Assembly (NCBI GenBank): GCA_016839165.1
Contig: CP069300.1
Coordinates: forward strand, 372,001-436,000
Length of the DNA stretch: 64,000 nt
From: Bradyrhizobium sp. PSBB068
Lineage (GTDB): Bacteria; Pseudomonadota; Alphaproteobacteria; Rhizobiales; Xanthobacteraceae
Direction of reading: 5' to 3'
The position numbers were made by a program, and so were the translations under genes. Within the stretch, counting starts at the first letter, position 1; every line of letters starts with the position of its first letter. Shown here one piece after another: positions 16,576 through 24,491 of this stretch. The notes under the pieces are model-generated. The model had not been told where the DNA came from. It did not search any database and worked only from the letters and a program-made list of their open reading frames with translations.

Positions 16576-18440
16576 GCGCCACGATGTCTGCATCAGCAGC
16601 GAGTGTGCATCCGTTGCGCCCGATCTCGTTCGGCAATCCCGCCGTCACCGTCGAGCGCCGCGACGACGGCACGATCTATCTTCGTCCCAAGCTGAAGCTC
16701 GCCGACTTTCCGGTACGCCTCACCGACCGGCTGCATCACTGGGCGAACGCTGAGCCGAACCGCGTGTTCATGGCGGAGCGCGCCGGTAGCGACTGGCGGC
16801 GAATCAGCTACGCGCAGCTGTTCGAGGCCACACGGCGCATCGCCTCCGCGCTGATCGCGCGCGGATTGTCGGCAGAACGGCCGATCGTGATACTGTCGGG
16901 CAATTCGATCGATCACGCGCTGATCGCGCTCGGCGCGCTCTATGCCGGCATTCCGTTCTGTCCGGTCTCGCCGGCCTATTCGCTGGTGTCGCGCGACTAC
17001 GGCAAGCTCGGTTACGTCATCAAGCTGCTGACGCCCGGTCTGGTCTTCGTCGATGACGCCGACAAATTCGCCGACGCGTTGCGCGCCAACGTGGCGCCCG
17101 AGGTCGAGATCGCGGCAAGCCGCGGCGCGGTGCCCGGCCGCGAGGTGACACGGCTCGCCGATCTGATGGCGACGCCGGAAGACGGCCGCCTCGACGCGAT
17201 CCATGCGGCCGTCGGTCCGGACACGATCGCGAAATTCCTGCTGACGTCGGGTTCGACCGGCAACCCGAAGGCCGTGATCAATACCCAGCGGATGATCTGC
17301 GCCAACCAGGTGATGCTGCGCGAGACGCTGGCGTTCCTGAAGGACGAGCCGCCTGTGATCGTCGACTGGCTGCCATGGAATCACACCTTCGGCGGCAACC
17401 ACAATGTCGGGCTGACGCTCTATAACGGCGGTTCGATGTATCTCGATGAGGGCAAGCCGATGCCCGGCGGCATCGAGGAGACCGTGCGAAACCTGCGCGA
17501 GATCTCGCCGACGGTCTATTTCAACGTACCCAAGGGCTATGAATCGCTGCTGCCCTATCTGCGTGACGACGCCGACTTGCGGTCGAAATTCTTCCACCGG
17601 CTCCACGCCATGTTCTTTTCCGGCGCCGCGCTGTCGCCGTTCGTCTGGAACAGCCTCGATGCGCTCGCCGTGCAGGAGAAGGGCTATCGCGTCCCCATGC
17701 TGACCGGGCTCGGCGCCACCGAGACCTCGCCGTTCTTCATGTCGGTACGTCCCGACACCAGCCGCTCCGGCCATGTCGGGCTTCCGGTGTCGGGCAATGA
17801 CGCGAAGCTGGTGCCCAACAACGGCAAGCTCGAGGTCCGCGCCAGGGGCCCGAACGTGACGCCCGGCTACTGGCGGCAGCCCGAGTTGACCGCCAAGGCG
17901 TTCGACGAGGAAGGCTTCTACAAGTTCGGCGATGCGTTGAAGCCCGCCAACCCCGGCGATCTCGATGCCGGGTTCGATTTCGACGGCCGTATCGCCGAGG
18001 ATTTCAAACTGGCGAGCGGCACCTGGGTCAGCGTCGGGCCGTTGCGGGCGCGCTTCGTCGGCATCTGCGCGCCGCTGGTCCGCGACGTCGTGATCGCGGG
18101 GATCAACCGCGACGAACTCACGGCGATCGTGATCCTCGATCTCGATGGCTGCCGCCTGATCAATCCGGCGCTTGCCTCTGGCGACATCGCGGCCGCAGCC
18201 AACGATCCGCTGGTGCGCGCTGCCTTCCGCGAGCGCTTCGCGCGTGTGCTTGCAAGCGCCACCGGCTCGTCGAACCGGATCGCGCGGGCAATCCTGCTCG
18301 ACGCGCCGCTGTCGATCGATCGTGGCGAGGTCACCGACAAGGGCTCAATCAACCAGCGCGCGGTGCTTGAGCATCGCACCGACATCATCGATGCGCTCTA
18401 TGCACCGGTGCCGCCGGCATCGGTGATCACGTCAATCTGA
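16572..18440 (+). CDS. couB: Feruloyl-/p-coumaroyl-CoA synthetase
   Basis: A 622-residue acyl-adenylate-forming ligase that activates hydroxycinnamates as CoA thioesters. The AMP-binding P-loop lies at residues 224-237 (LTSGSTGNPKAVIN). DWLPWNHTFGGNHNVG, VYFNVPKGYESLLPYL and MLTGLGATETSPFF follow, and the C-terminal region has DFDGRIAEDFKLASGTWVSV. The length and DWLPWNHTFGGNH are features I associate with feruloyl-CoA synthase. The C-terminal catalytic lysine region is of the long type with an embedded hydrolase-like tail. It follows couA with a four-base overlap and precedes the SDR. Substrate choice between p-coumarate and ferulate is not readable. Confidence 0.85.
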   Translation: MSATMSASAASVHPLRPISFGNPAVTVERRDDGTIYLRPKLKLADFPVRLTDRLHHWANAEPNRVFMAERAGSDWRRISYAQLFEATRRIASALIARGLSAERPIVILSGNSIDHALIALGALYAGIPFCPVSPAYSLVSRDYGKLGYVIKLLTPGLVFVDDADKFADALRANVAPEVEIAASRGAVPGREVTRLADLMATPEDGRLDAIHAAVGPDTIAKFLLTSGSTGNPKAVINTQRMICANQVMLRETLAFLKDEPPVIVDWLPWNHTFGGNHNVGLTLYNGGSMYLDEGKPMPGGIEETVRNLREISPTVYFNVPKGYESLLPYLRDDADLRSKFFHRLHAMFFSGAALSPFVWNSLDALAVQEKGYRVPMLTGLGATETSPFFMSVRPDTSRSGHVGLPVSGNDAKLVPNNGKLEVRARGPNVTPGYWRQPELTAKAFDEEGFYKFGDALKPANPGDLDAGFDFDGRIAEDFKLASGTWVSVGPLRARFVGICAPLVRDVVIAGINRDELTAIVILDLDGCRLINPALASGDIAAAANDPLVRAAFRERFARVLASATGSSNRIARAILLDAPLSIDRGEVTDKGSINQRAVLEHRTDIIDALYAPVPPASVITSI

Positions 18441-18462
18441 TTCTCGAAGAGAGGAGAATGCC

Positions 18463-19224
18463 ATGCAGTTGAAGGACCAGGCCGCCATCGTCACCGGCGG
18501 CGCATCGGGATTGGGCGCTGCGACGGCGCGGCGGCTGGCCGCGCAAGGCGCCAAGGTTGCGGTCTGCGATCTCAACGCCAAGCTCGCCGAGAGCGTCGCG
18601 GCGGAGATCGGCGGCATTTCCGTTGTCTGCGACGTCGCGGATGCCGCGGCAGCAGAAGCAGCGGTCGCGGCCGCCGCCAAGGCGCACGGTCCCGCGCGTG
18701 TGCTGGTGAATTGCGCCGGCATCGGCGTTGCAAAGCGCGTGATCGGCCGCGAAGGCCCGATGGCGCTTGCCGACTTCGACAAGGTGATCAAGGTCAATCT
18801 GATCGGCTCCTTCAACATGCTGCGGCTCGCGACCGCCGAGATGTCGAAGCTCGAACCGCTCGCGACCGGCGAGCGCGGCGTCGTGATCTCGACCGCCTCG
18901 GTCGCGGCCTATGACGGCCAGATCGGGCAGGCGGCCTATTCCGCCTCCAAGGGCGGTATCGTCGCGATGACGCTGCCGATCGCGCGCGAGCTCGCTCAGT
19001 TCGGCATCCGCGTGCTGACCATCGCGCCCGGCCTGTTCATGACGCCGTTGCTGGCCGGCCTGCCGCAGGAAGCCCAGGACTCGCTCGCTGCCGCGATCCC
19101 GTTCCCGCGCCGGCTCGGCCAGGCCGACGAGTTCGCTTCGCTGGCGCTGCACATGATCGACAATCCCTATCTGAACGGCGAAGTGGTGCGGCTCGATGCC
19201 GCGCTCCGGATGGCGCCGCGCTGA
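18463..19224 (+). CDS. SDR family 3-hydroxyacyl-CoA dehydrogenase (HSD17B10-like)
   Basis: A 253-residue short-chain dehydrogenase. The NAD motif TGGASGLG is at residues 11-18, the NCAGIG strand is near 83, and the catalytic Ser and YSASK are at about 142 and 155. The short insertion and the pattern EPLATGERGVVISTASVAAY with VLTIAPGLFMTPL are typical of type II 3-hydroxyacyl-CoA dehydrogenase (HSD17B10-like). In this operon it would oxidise the 3-hydroxy-3-arylpropanoyl-CoA made by the hydratase. It starts 22 bases after couB with AGAGGAG before the ATG. Confidence 0.8.
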   Translation: MQLKDQAAIVTGGASGLGAATARRLAAQGAKVAVCDLNAKLAESVAAEIGGISVVCDVADAAAAEAAVAAAAKAHGPARVLVNCAGIGVAKRVIGREGPMALADFDKVIKVNLIGSFNMLRLATAEMSKLEPLATGERGVVISTASVAAYDGQIGQAAYSASKGGIVAMTLPIARELAQFGIRVLTIAPGLFMTPLLAGLPQEAQDSLAAAIPFPRRLGQADEFASLALHMIDNPYLNGEVVRLDAALRMAPR

Positions 19225-19229
19225 CGCAT

Positions 19230-19261
19230 GATCCGGAAGAGCGTGAACGCTCTTCCGGATC
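19230..19261. terminator. Perfect 14-bp stem-loop after the SDR gene
   Basis: GATCCGGAAGAGCG, loop TGAA, then CGCTCTTCCGGATC. It starts six bases after the SDR stop. There is no clear T-run, so it may be a dispersed palindrome that acts as a message stabiliser or a weak terminator. Confidence 0.55.
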
Positions 19262-19285
19262 GCCATGCTCGATCGAGGAAAAACC

Positions 19286-19705
19286 ATGTTCGTCAACCGG
19301 CGTGACGTGCAGATCCAGTGGGGCGATTGCGACCCCGCCAACATCGTTTACTACCCGCGCTACTTCGCGATGTTCGACGATTCGACCTCGATCATGTTCG
19401 AGGCCGCCGGCTGCTCGAAACAGGACCTGGTCCACAAATACGGTCTGGTCGGCATTCCCATGGTCGATACGCGGGCGAAATTCCACATCCCGTCGACCCA
19501 TGGCGACTGGATCACCATCGAGAGCCGGATCGAGAGCATCAAGCGCTCGAGCTTCGAGGTGGTGCACCGCGTGTTCAAGGGCGAGCGGCTTGCGATCGAG
19601 GCATTCGAAACCAGGGTGCTGGTCGGCCGCCACCCGGACGATCCGGCCAAGCTCAAATCGGCACCGTTTCCGCAGGAGATCATCGACCGCTTCATGAAGG
19701 GCTGA
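19286..19705 (+). CDS. 4-hydroxybenzoyl-CoA thioesterase family protein
   Basis: A 139-residue hotdog thioesterase. The N-terminus has the family signature WGDCDPANIVYYPRYFAMFD, in which D16 of GDCDP corresponds to the catalytic Asp of Pseudomonas 4-hydroxybenzoyl-CoA thioesterase. It would hydrolyse 4-hydroxybenzoyl-CoA to 4-hydroxybenzoate, the substrate of the nearby pobA product. ATG 19286 is preferred to ATG 19265 because GAGGA lies just upstream. It is the last gene of the couAB group on this strand. A dispersed palindrome follows. Activity on other aryl-CoA esters cannot be excluded. Confidence 0.75.
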   Translation: MFVNRRDVQIQWGDCDPANIVYYPRYFAMFDDSTSIMFEAAGCSKQDLVHKYGLVGIPMVDTRAKFHIPSTHGDWITIESRIESIKRSSFEVVHRVFKGERLAIEAFETRVLVGRHPDDPAKLKSAPFPQEIIDRFMKG

Positions 19706-19733
19706 CTCGCGGTCTCTCATGACTCGACTTTCG

Positions 19734-19782
19734 GAGCATGATCCTCCCGGAAAACCGGTTTCCACTTTTCCGGATCATGCTC
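19734..19782. repeat. Inverted repeat with GAGCATGATCC arms
   Basis: GAGCATGATCC (19734-19744) and GGATCATGCTC (19772-19782) flank CCGGAAAACCGGTTTCC-type inner sequence. This is a common dispersed Bradyrhizobium-type palindrome in the 145-base gap before couP. The AAAACCGGTTTAAACC that follows is unrelated low-complexity. Confidence 0.7.
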
Positions 19783-19850
19783 TAAAGAAGGGGCTGAATT
19801 GGCCCGCAAAACCGGTTTAAACCCAAAAACATATCCGCAGGGAGGAATGA

Positions 19851-21002
19851 ATGAGGAAAGCCACTCTTGCCGCAGCAGTGCTCGCAGCAGGTTTTATGCT
19901 GCCGGGCATGACCGCGCAGGCGCAGACCAATGAAATCACCATCGGCATCTCGATCTCGACCACCGGCCCCGCCGCGGCGCTCGGCATCCCCGAGCGCAAC
20001 GCGCTGGATTTCGTGCCGAAGGAGATCGGCGGCGTGCCGCTGAAGCTGATCGTGCTCGACGACGCCGGCGATCCGACGGCTGCCACCACAAATACCCGGC
20101 GCTTCGTCACCGAGTCCAAGGCCGACATCATCATGGGCTCCTGCATCACGCCGACGACGATCGCGGTGTCGACGGTCGCCAACGAGGCCGGCATCCCGCA
20201 TTTCGGCCTCGCGCCGTTCCCGATCAACGACGCCCGCGCGAAATGGTCGGTCGACCTGCCGCAGTCGATTCCGATCATGGGCAAAGTGCTCTACGAGCAC
20301 ATGAAGGCGCACAACATCAAGACCGTCGGCTATATCGGCTATTCGGATTCCTACGGCGACCTCTGGGTCAACGACTTCAAGGCGCAGGCCGTGCCGATGG
20401 GCCTGACCATGACCGACGAGGAGCGCTTCGCGCGTCCGGATACGTCGGTCGCGGGCCAGGTGCTGAAGCTCGTCGCTGCCAACCCCGACGCCATCCTGGT
20501 CGGCGCCTCCGGTACCGCCGCAGCGCTGCCGCAGACCGCGCTGCGCGAGCGCGGCTACAAGGGCCTGATCTACCAGACCCACGGCGCCGCCACGATGGAC
20601 TTCATCCGTATCGCTGGTGCCTCCGCGGAAGGCGTCATCATGTCGGCCGGCCCGATCATGTCGCCGGAGACCCAGCCCGACAGCGCGCTGACCAAGAAGC
20701 CGGGCCTTGCGCTGAACACGGCCTACGAAGCCAAGTACGGCGCCAACAGCCGCAGCCAGTTCGCCGGTCACTCCTACGATGCGTTCCAGGTGCTGAACCG
20801 CATCATCCCGGTGGCGCTGAAGACCGCCAAGCCCGGCACGGTGGAATTCCGCGAGGCGATCCGCCAGGCGCTGATCTCCGAGAAGGAGATCGTCGCGTCC
20901 CAGGGCGTCTACAACTGGACCGAAAAGGACCGCTACGGCCTCGACGACCGCTCGCGCATCCTGCTGACGGTCAAGGACGGCAAATACGTCCCGGCGCTGT
21001 GA
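19851..21002 (+). CDS. couP: ABC transporter substrate-binding protein for aromatic acids (CouP-like)
   Basis: A 383-residue periplasmic binding protein of the branched-chain amino acid/aromatic type (Peripla_BP_6). The signal peptide is MRKATLAAAVLAAGFMLPGM with cleavage after AQA near residue 25. Mature landmarks are ITIGISISTTGPAAALGIPE, KLIVLDDAGDPTAATTNTRR and GSCITPTTIAVSTVANEAGI. In R. palustris CouP binds p-coumarate and related lignin-derived acids. Its partners, the CouSTU-like permease and ATPases, are on the opposite strand beyond the inserted defence operon. It has its own terminator. The aromatic ligand is inferred from context. Confidence 0.82.
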   Translation: MRKATLAAAVLAAGFMLPGMTAQAQTNEITIGISISTTGPAAALGIPERNALDFVPKEIGGVPLKLIVLDDAGDPTAATTNTRRFVTESKADIIMGSCITPTTIAVSTVANEAGIPHFGLAPFPINDARAKWSVDLPQSIPIMGKVLYEHMKAHNIKTVGYIGYSDSYGDLWVNDFKAQAVPMGLTMTDEERFARPDTSVAGQVLKLVAANPDAILVGASGTAAALPQTALRERGYKGLIYQTHGAATMDFIRIAGASAEGVIMSAGPIMSPETQPDSALTKKPGLALNTAYEAKYGANSRSQFAGHSYDAFQVLNRIIPVALKTAKPGTVEFREAIRQALISEKEIVASQGVYNWTEKDRYGLDDRSRILLTVKDGKYVPAL

Positions 21003-21024
21003 GCCGGCCGCGATCTGCGAAACG

Positions 21025-21056
21025 AAAAGCCGGTCCCGATCCGGGGCCGGCTTTTT
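21025..21056. terminator. Intrinsic terminator after couP, with T-runs on both strands
   Basis: AAAAGCCGG then CCGGCTTTTT with an inner GC-rich loop, 22 bases after the couP stop. The arms carry an A-run on the left and a T-run on the right, so it could terminate in both directions. It marks the end of native couP sequence before the AT-richer inserted operon begins. Confidence 0.75.
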
Positions 21057-21155
21057 CTGCAGGCAGGATTGTAGCTGAGCGGGTGAGCGCGGGCGGTAGC
21101 TAACAGGCCGTCCAAAGCGCGCCGGAAGTTGGGTTGAGGTAAACGCCTTGCTATG

Positions 21156-21184
21156 TTGACTACCTTAGATAGATCGAATTAGAT
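21156..21184 (+). promoter_or_regulatory. Putative sigma70-type promoter of the Detocs-like operon
   Basis: TTGACT at 21156-21161 is followed after 17 bases by TTAGAT at 21179-21184, about 36 bases before the proposed ATG. The region is visibly AT-rich, unlike native promoters here. Nearby AGATCG repeats (21171 and 21181) could be operator-like. Prediction by eye only. Confidence 0.4.
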
Positions 21185-21219
21185 CGCATAATTTTGACGA
21201 GTTCTAGTCCGGTTTGATC

Positions 21220-24042
21220 ATGATTGTTGTTAGGTCGGAATTTCGGGTAGTCCGGGGATTTTTGAACAGACTTGCGGTGTTCTGTCCGGGCGCGCCTCTC
21301 AACGGAGACCCTCCGGCACCCGAATCGATCGCGGCGAATTTCTACGCCAGGCAGGGGAGCGGCCCGAGACGCTCAGCTTCGCTTGGCATCGACTTGTCTG
21401 ACGTTGAAATAATCAGTCTTGGCCTCCGCCTGAGACTACAATTAGATCAACACAGATTGTTCGACCATCTGAAAGGTACGTCAAAATTTGAAATACTTCG
21501 TGTGCTCGCATTGGGCGAACAGTTTTGCGGGGACCCTATTGATCGTCGGCAACTTGAAGCTCTCGACGATATCGACTACTCCATCGTAAATTCGCTTCTC
21601 CTCTCGAATATCGTTCGATCACCTGGCTACTCCAGACTGTCAGGGTTTCTGCTTCGTAAGATCGATCATCATTTAGATAGAGCGATCACTTCGAGCATTG
21701 ACGACTGTACATCGCTCTCGGCCGCGATGAGCTCCTTTGGCTTAAGCACCGAGTTGCAATCGCTAGCTCAGCTAAGCGATGCTTTCTACGCTCTGAAGCA
21801 ACTCAAGTGGCCGCTGTTCGGGTCCGACCTATTGGTGCTTTTGCAGGCGCTATCTGATTCAACTTGGTCCCTGAGCCTCAAGCAGCTAGAAATTTTGGTC
21901 CCTATTGCAGGGGTGTGGAGACTCAAGACCATTGTGAGTCGGCTGATCGTATTGAGGTCTGTGAACAACTTCAGCGGTGAAAGTGAATACTTTAAGCGTC
22001 ACTCGGATGAGGTGTTGATCGAGTCAAAGCTGCCCAACCATTTGAAAGCCTACATTGCGCGGGGGTTAAGCGACGGAGATTTCTTCAGGAGAGCCAAGCG
22101 CTATATTACAGATCCAATAGAAGGATCTATCGTATTCTCACTTCAATTCTATTCGTATTTGGAAAGACAAGAATTCAACAAGCTTCTAATTTTGGTCCGG
22201 GATCAATATGAGCGTGATCCTGCTTCGCTGGCCTTCATAAACTGGGATATGTTTCATGAGCTAGCGCCCGTAGGCTGGGGACAGCAGTACTTACTGAACA
22301 TCTTGTTGTCGGTGATTCTACTTTCTCCACAGATCATATCTCGGTTCGAGAGCGTCGAGTTTAGCTACGGAGAAGGCTTCGTTACTAACCAGCTGATCAA
22401 CTACGTAAATTATCTCAAATCCCATAATCAAGGACTTGCCCAGTTCGCGCGTAGTATCTCCAATATGAGAGAGAAAGCGCGAGGCGTTGTAGCTGCTTTC
22501 GTTCTTCAGAAGAGCGTCATTGAAGTTTACGCTTACGCATTTCGGGACAAGCCAGTCGGTTCGAAGCTGAACATACCAATGGCTGATCTGGAGGTTTGTC
22601 ATGCGCGAATGCGCTTGGCTTACCTCTTCCGCGAAAGCGAGACGCTGCCGGCCGACTATTGTGATCGGATAATCGCGGAGGAATCGGCCTTTCGAAAAAT
22701 GTACCGATTTCAAGCAGTGTTTCGGAGCAGTCGGATTCGAATTGATTGGAAATATCTAGAGATGGAAATTGCCGATACGATTGATGCGGATTTCGGCTTC
22801 TTGTTCAGAACGATTCGTGTCGTCGGAGCGCCTGCGACAGGCTCAACGGCCGATATCATGGCGACGATCATCGCTCAACGTGTCTGTGAACTTACTCTAT
22901 TCGAATCAGCAACAAGCCTAGAGAGGGCGCTCAGCAATAATTTAAGGCACGGCGTCGTGATACCTCGTTTTCTGAAGGTTTTTACGGATGCAATATCAAA
23001 TCAGACTTCGTCGAAACCGCTCAGCGGGCAAACAAACCGGGCGTGGTATGAGGCAACTTTCGCTCTTGGGGGGAGTCGGCTTTTCAAGCTCGAAGATGAG
23101 ATAATTTCACTCATCGGCGACTACCAAGAGGAATGGCTGAAGGTAAATCGAGATGGACGCTTCTATCAGGAATTGGTTCAAGCTGTTGCTACTCTTATTA
23201 TCAAACACATTGCGAAGGGGCACAACTTCCGCTTCGACGATCTCGTCGGCCAACTGATCGAGCTTCAAAAGCGAGCAATTTCCGACATCTTGGGGGCCTC
23301 ACGCAATCACCTGGTCGGAGAGATTAGGCCTCTTATCGAGAAGCTCGTTGGTGTGGCTAACGTCGACATCAGGCCGCTGAATGATATCGGCTCGAGTGAG
23401 TTTTTGGACAGCCTAACTATCAATCTGCACAACGCTTTCAATCAGGTTTCTGGATGGATCTCTCTCGTCGATTTCGAAGAAAGTAGATTGATCGAATTTG
23501 AGATAGGAGACCTTATCGACGAAGAGTCCAACACCTTCATTATCTCGGACCGATCAAAGGCTAGGATTAAGTTTGAGTGCGTCGATCGGCGTAGCAATCG
23601 CCCGATTCGCATTAAAGATATCAAGGTGTCGGGAAGAGCATTCGAACTGTTCGATCAAATCATTCACAATGGCCTTTCGAATGCGCGCAAGAGAAGCGTG
23701 CTTAGAAATGATACCGAGATTCTGATTAGAGTGACGCGGGATGTATCAGATTTAACTATCTGGATAGGAAACAACTTTGCGAAGGGGCAACTGGGCGCAA
23801 TGCGAAAGCATCAAGCTCGAGCCAAAAAAATTGTCACGCGCGCCACTAGACCGCGGAAGTCGAAGGGCAAAAGACGAGTGAATAGCTACAAGGAGGGAGG
23901 GTATGGCTTTCTCAAGGTGATCGATGCTTGTGAACGGTTGCTTAAAGTTCCTCCCGTTTTTAACTTTCCGATCATTAGCGCCGAGGATGGCCAATTCATT
24001 GTCGAGATTAAGCTGCCCGGCGCCGAGGCTCTTTTGGTATGA
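21220..24042 (+). CDS. dtcA: Detocs-like sensor histidine kinase (DtcA-like)
   Basis: A 940-residue protein with a long helical N-terminal part (about residues 50-700) of no recognised family and a C-terminal GHKL ATPase. The N-box is FDQIIHNGLSNARKRS, with the Mg-binding Asn at about 821. The G1-like segment is LTIWIGNNFAKG, where the usual Asp is not found. The G2 segment is EGGYGFLKVIDACE, with GGYG at 893-896. A candidate phosphoacceptor His737 lies in TINLHNAFNQVSGWI. The gene overlaps dtcB by four bases. DtcA in Detocs senses phage and phosphorylates DtcB and DtcC. The identification rests on architecture and gene order, not on overall similarity. The start is uncertain because no ribosome site precedes ATG 21220. 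Codon use is AT-richer than the neighbours, which suggests transfer. Confidence 0.72.
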   Translation: MIVVRSEFRVVRGFLNRLAVFCPGAPLNGDPPAPESIAANFYARQGSGPRRSASLGIDLSDVEIISLGLRLRLQLDQHRLFDHLKGTSKFEILRVLALGEQFCGDPIDRRQLEALDDIDYSIVNSLLLSNIVRSPGYSRLSGFLLRKIDHHLDRAITSSIDDCTSLSAAMSSFGLSTELQSLAQLSDAFYALKQLKWPLFGSDLLVLLQALSDSTWSLSLKQLEILVPIAGVWRLKTIVSRLIVLRSVNNFSGESEYFKRHSDEVLIESKLPNHLKAYIARGLSDGDFFRRAKRYITDPIEGSIVFSLQFYSYLERQEFNKLLILVRDQYERDPASLAFINWDMFHELAPVGWGQQYLLNILLSVILLSPQIISRFESVEFSYGEGFVTNQLINYVNYLKSHNQGLAQFARSISNMREKARGVVAAFVLQKSVIEVYAYAFRDKPVGSKLNIPMADLEVCHARMRLAYLFRESETLPADYCDRIIAEESAFRKMYRFQAVFRSSRIRIDWKYLEMEIADTIDADFGFLFRTIRVVGAPATGSTADIMATIIAQRVCELTLFESATSLERALSNNLRHGVVIPRFLKVFTDAISNQTSSKPLSGQTNRAWYEATFALGGSRLFKLEDEIISLIGDYQEEWLKVNRDGRFYQELVQAVATLIIKHIAKGHNFRFDDLVGQLIELQKRAISDILGASRNHLVGEIRPLIEKLVGVANVDIRPLNDIGSSEFLDSLTINLHNAFNQVSGWISLVDFEESRLIEFEIGDLIDEESNTFIISDRSKARIKFECVDRRSNRPIRIKDIKVSGRAFELFDQIIHNGLSNARKRSVLRNDTEILIRVTRDVSDLTIWIGNNFAKGQLGAMRKHQARAKKIVTRATRPRKSKGKRRVNSYKEGGYGFLKVIDACERLLKVPPVFNFPIISAEDGQFIVEIKLPGAEALLV

Positions 24043-24491
24043 GGCACGTTCTGATCGTTGAGGACAATGTTCTGAAGGAGGCCCGGATAAGGGATGTCCT
24101 CAGCTTGATTCCAGAGATTGAGTTCACTGTCTGTAGGTCGGTTAAGGCTGCATATCCGTTGCTTGAGGTGCAGCAATGGAATCTCATTTTGCTGGATATG
24201 AGCTTTCAAGTTAGTCCTGACAGCGGCACCGAGATTAAGAAGAAGCCATTGGCTGGCCGGCAGATACTCCAGTTTATGCGAGCTCGTAATTTGATGCTCC
24301 CGGTTATCGTCGTTACTCAACACGCGTCATTCTCAGAGGGACAGACTGTCATTGCAAGTATCAAGGATTTGGACACGAAGCTTCGACGTTATTTTCCGGG
24401 AATCTACCAAGCAACTGTCTACGTCGATCTAGCTACGGACGGCTGGCACGATGAGTTAATTAGCTATTCTAAGAGAGCGATCTATGGCTAG
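24039..24491 (+). CDS. dtcB: Stand-alone response regulator receiver (DtcB-like)
   Basis: A 150-residue single receiver domain. Phosphoacceptor D53 lies in LILLDMSF, the acidic pair is E8-D9 in VLIVEDN, and the conserved Thr is T93 in VIVVTQH. I do not see the conserved Lys at the usual place after strand 5, where the sequence reads VYVDLATDG. It has no output domain. In Detocs, DtcB is a phosphate buffer that prevents the effector from firing by accident. It overlaps dtcA by four bases and dtcC by eight, so the three are translationally coupled. A free-standing receiver between a kinase gene and a PNP effector gene is the key signature of this system. Confidence 0.75.
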   Translation: MRHVLIVEDNVLKEARIRDVLSLIPEIEFTVCRSVKAAYPLLEVQQWNLILLDMSFQVSPDSGTEIKKKPLAGRQILQFMRARNLMLPVIVVTQHASFSEGQTVIASIKDLDTKLRRYFPGIYQATVYVDLATDGWHDELISYSKRAIYG

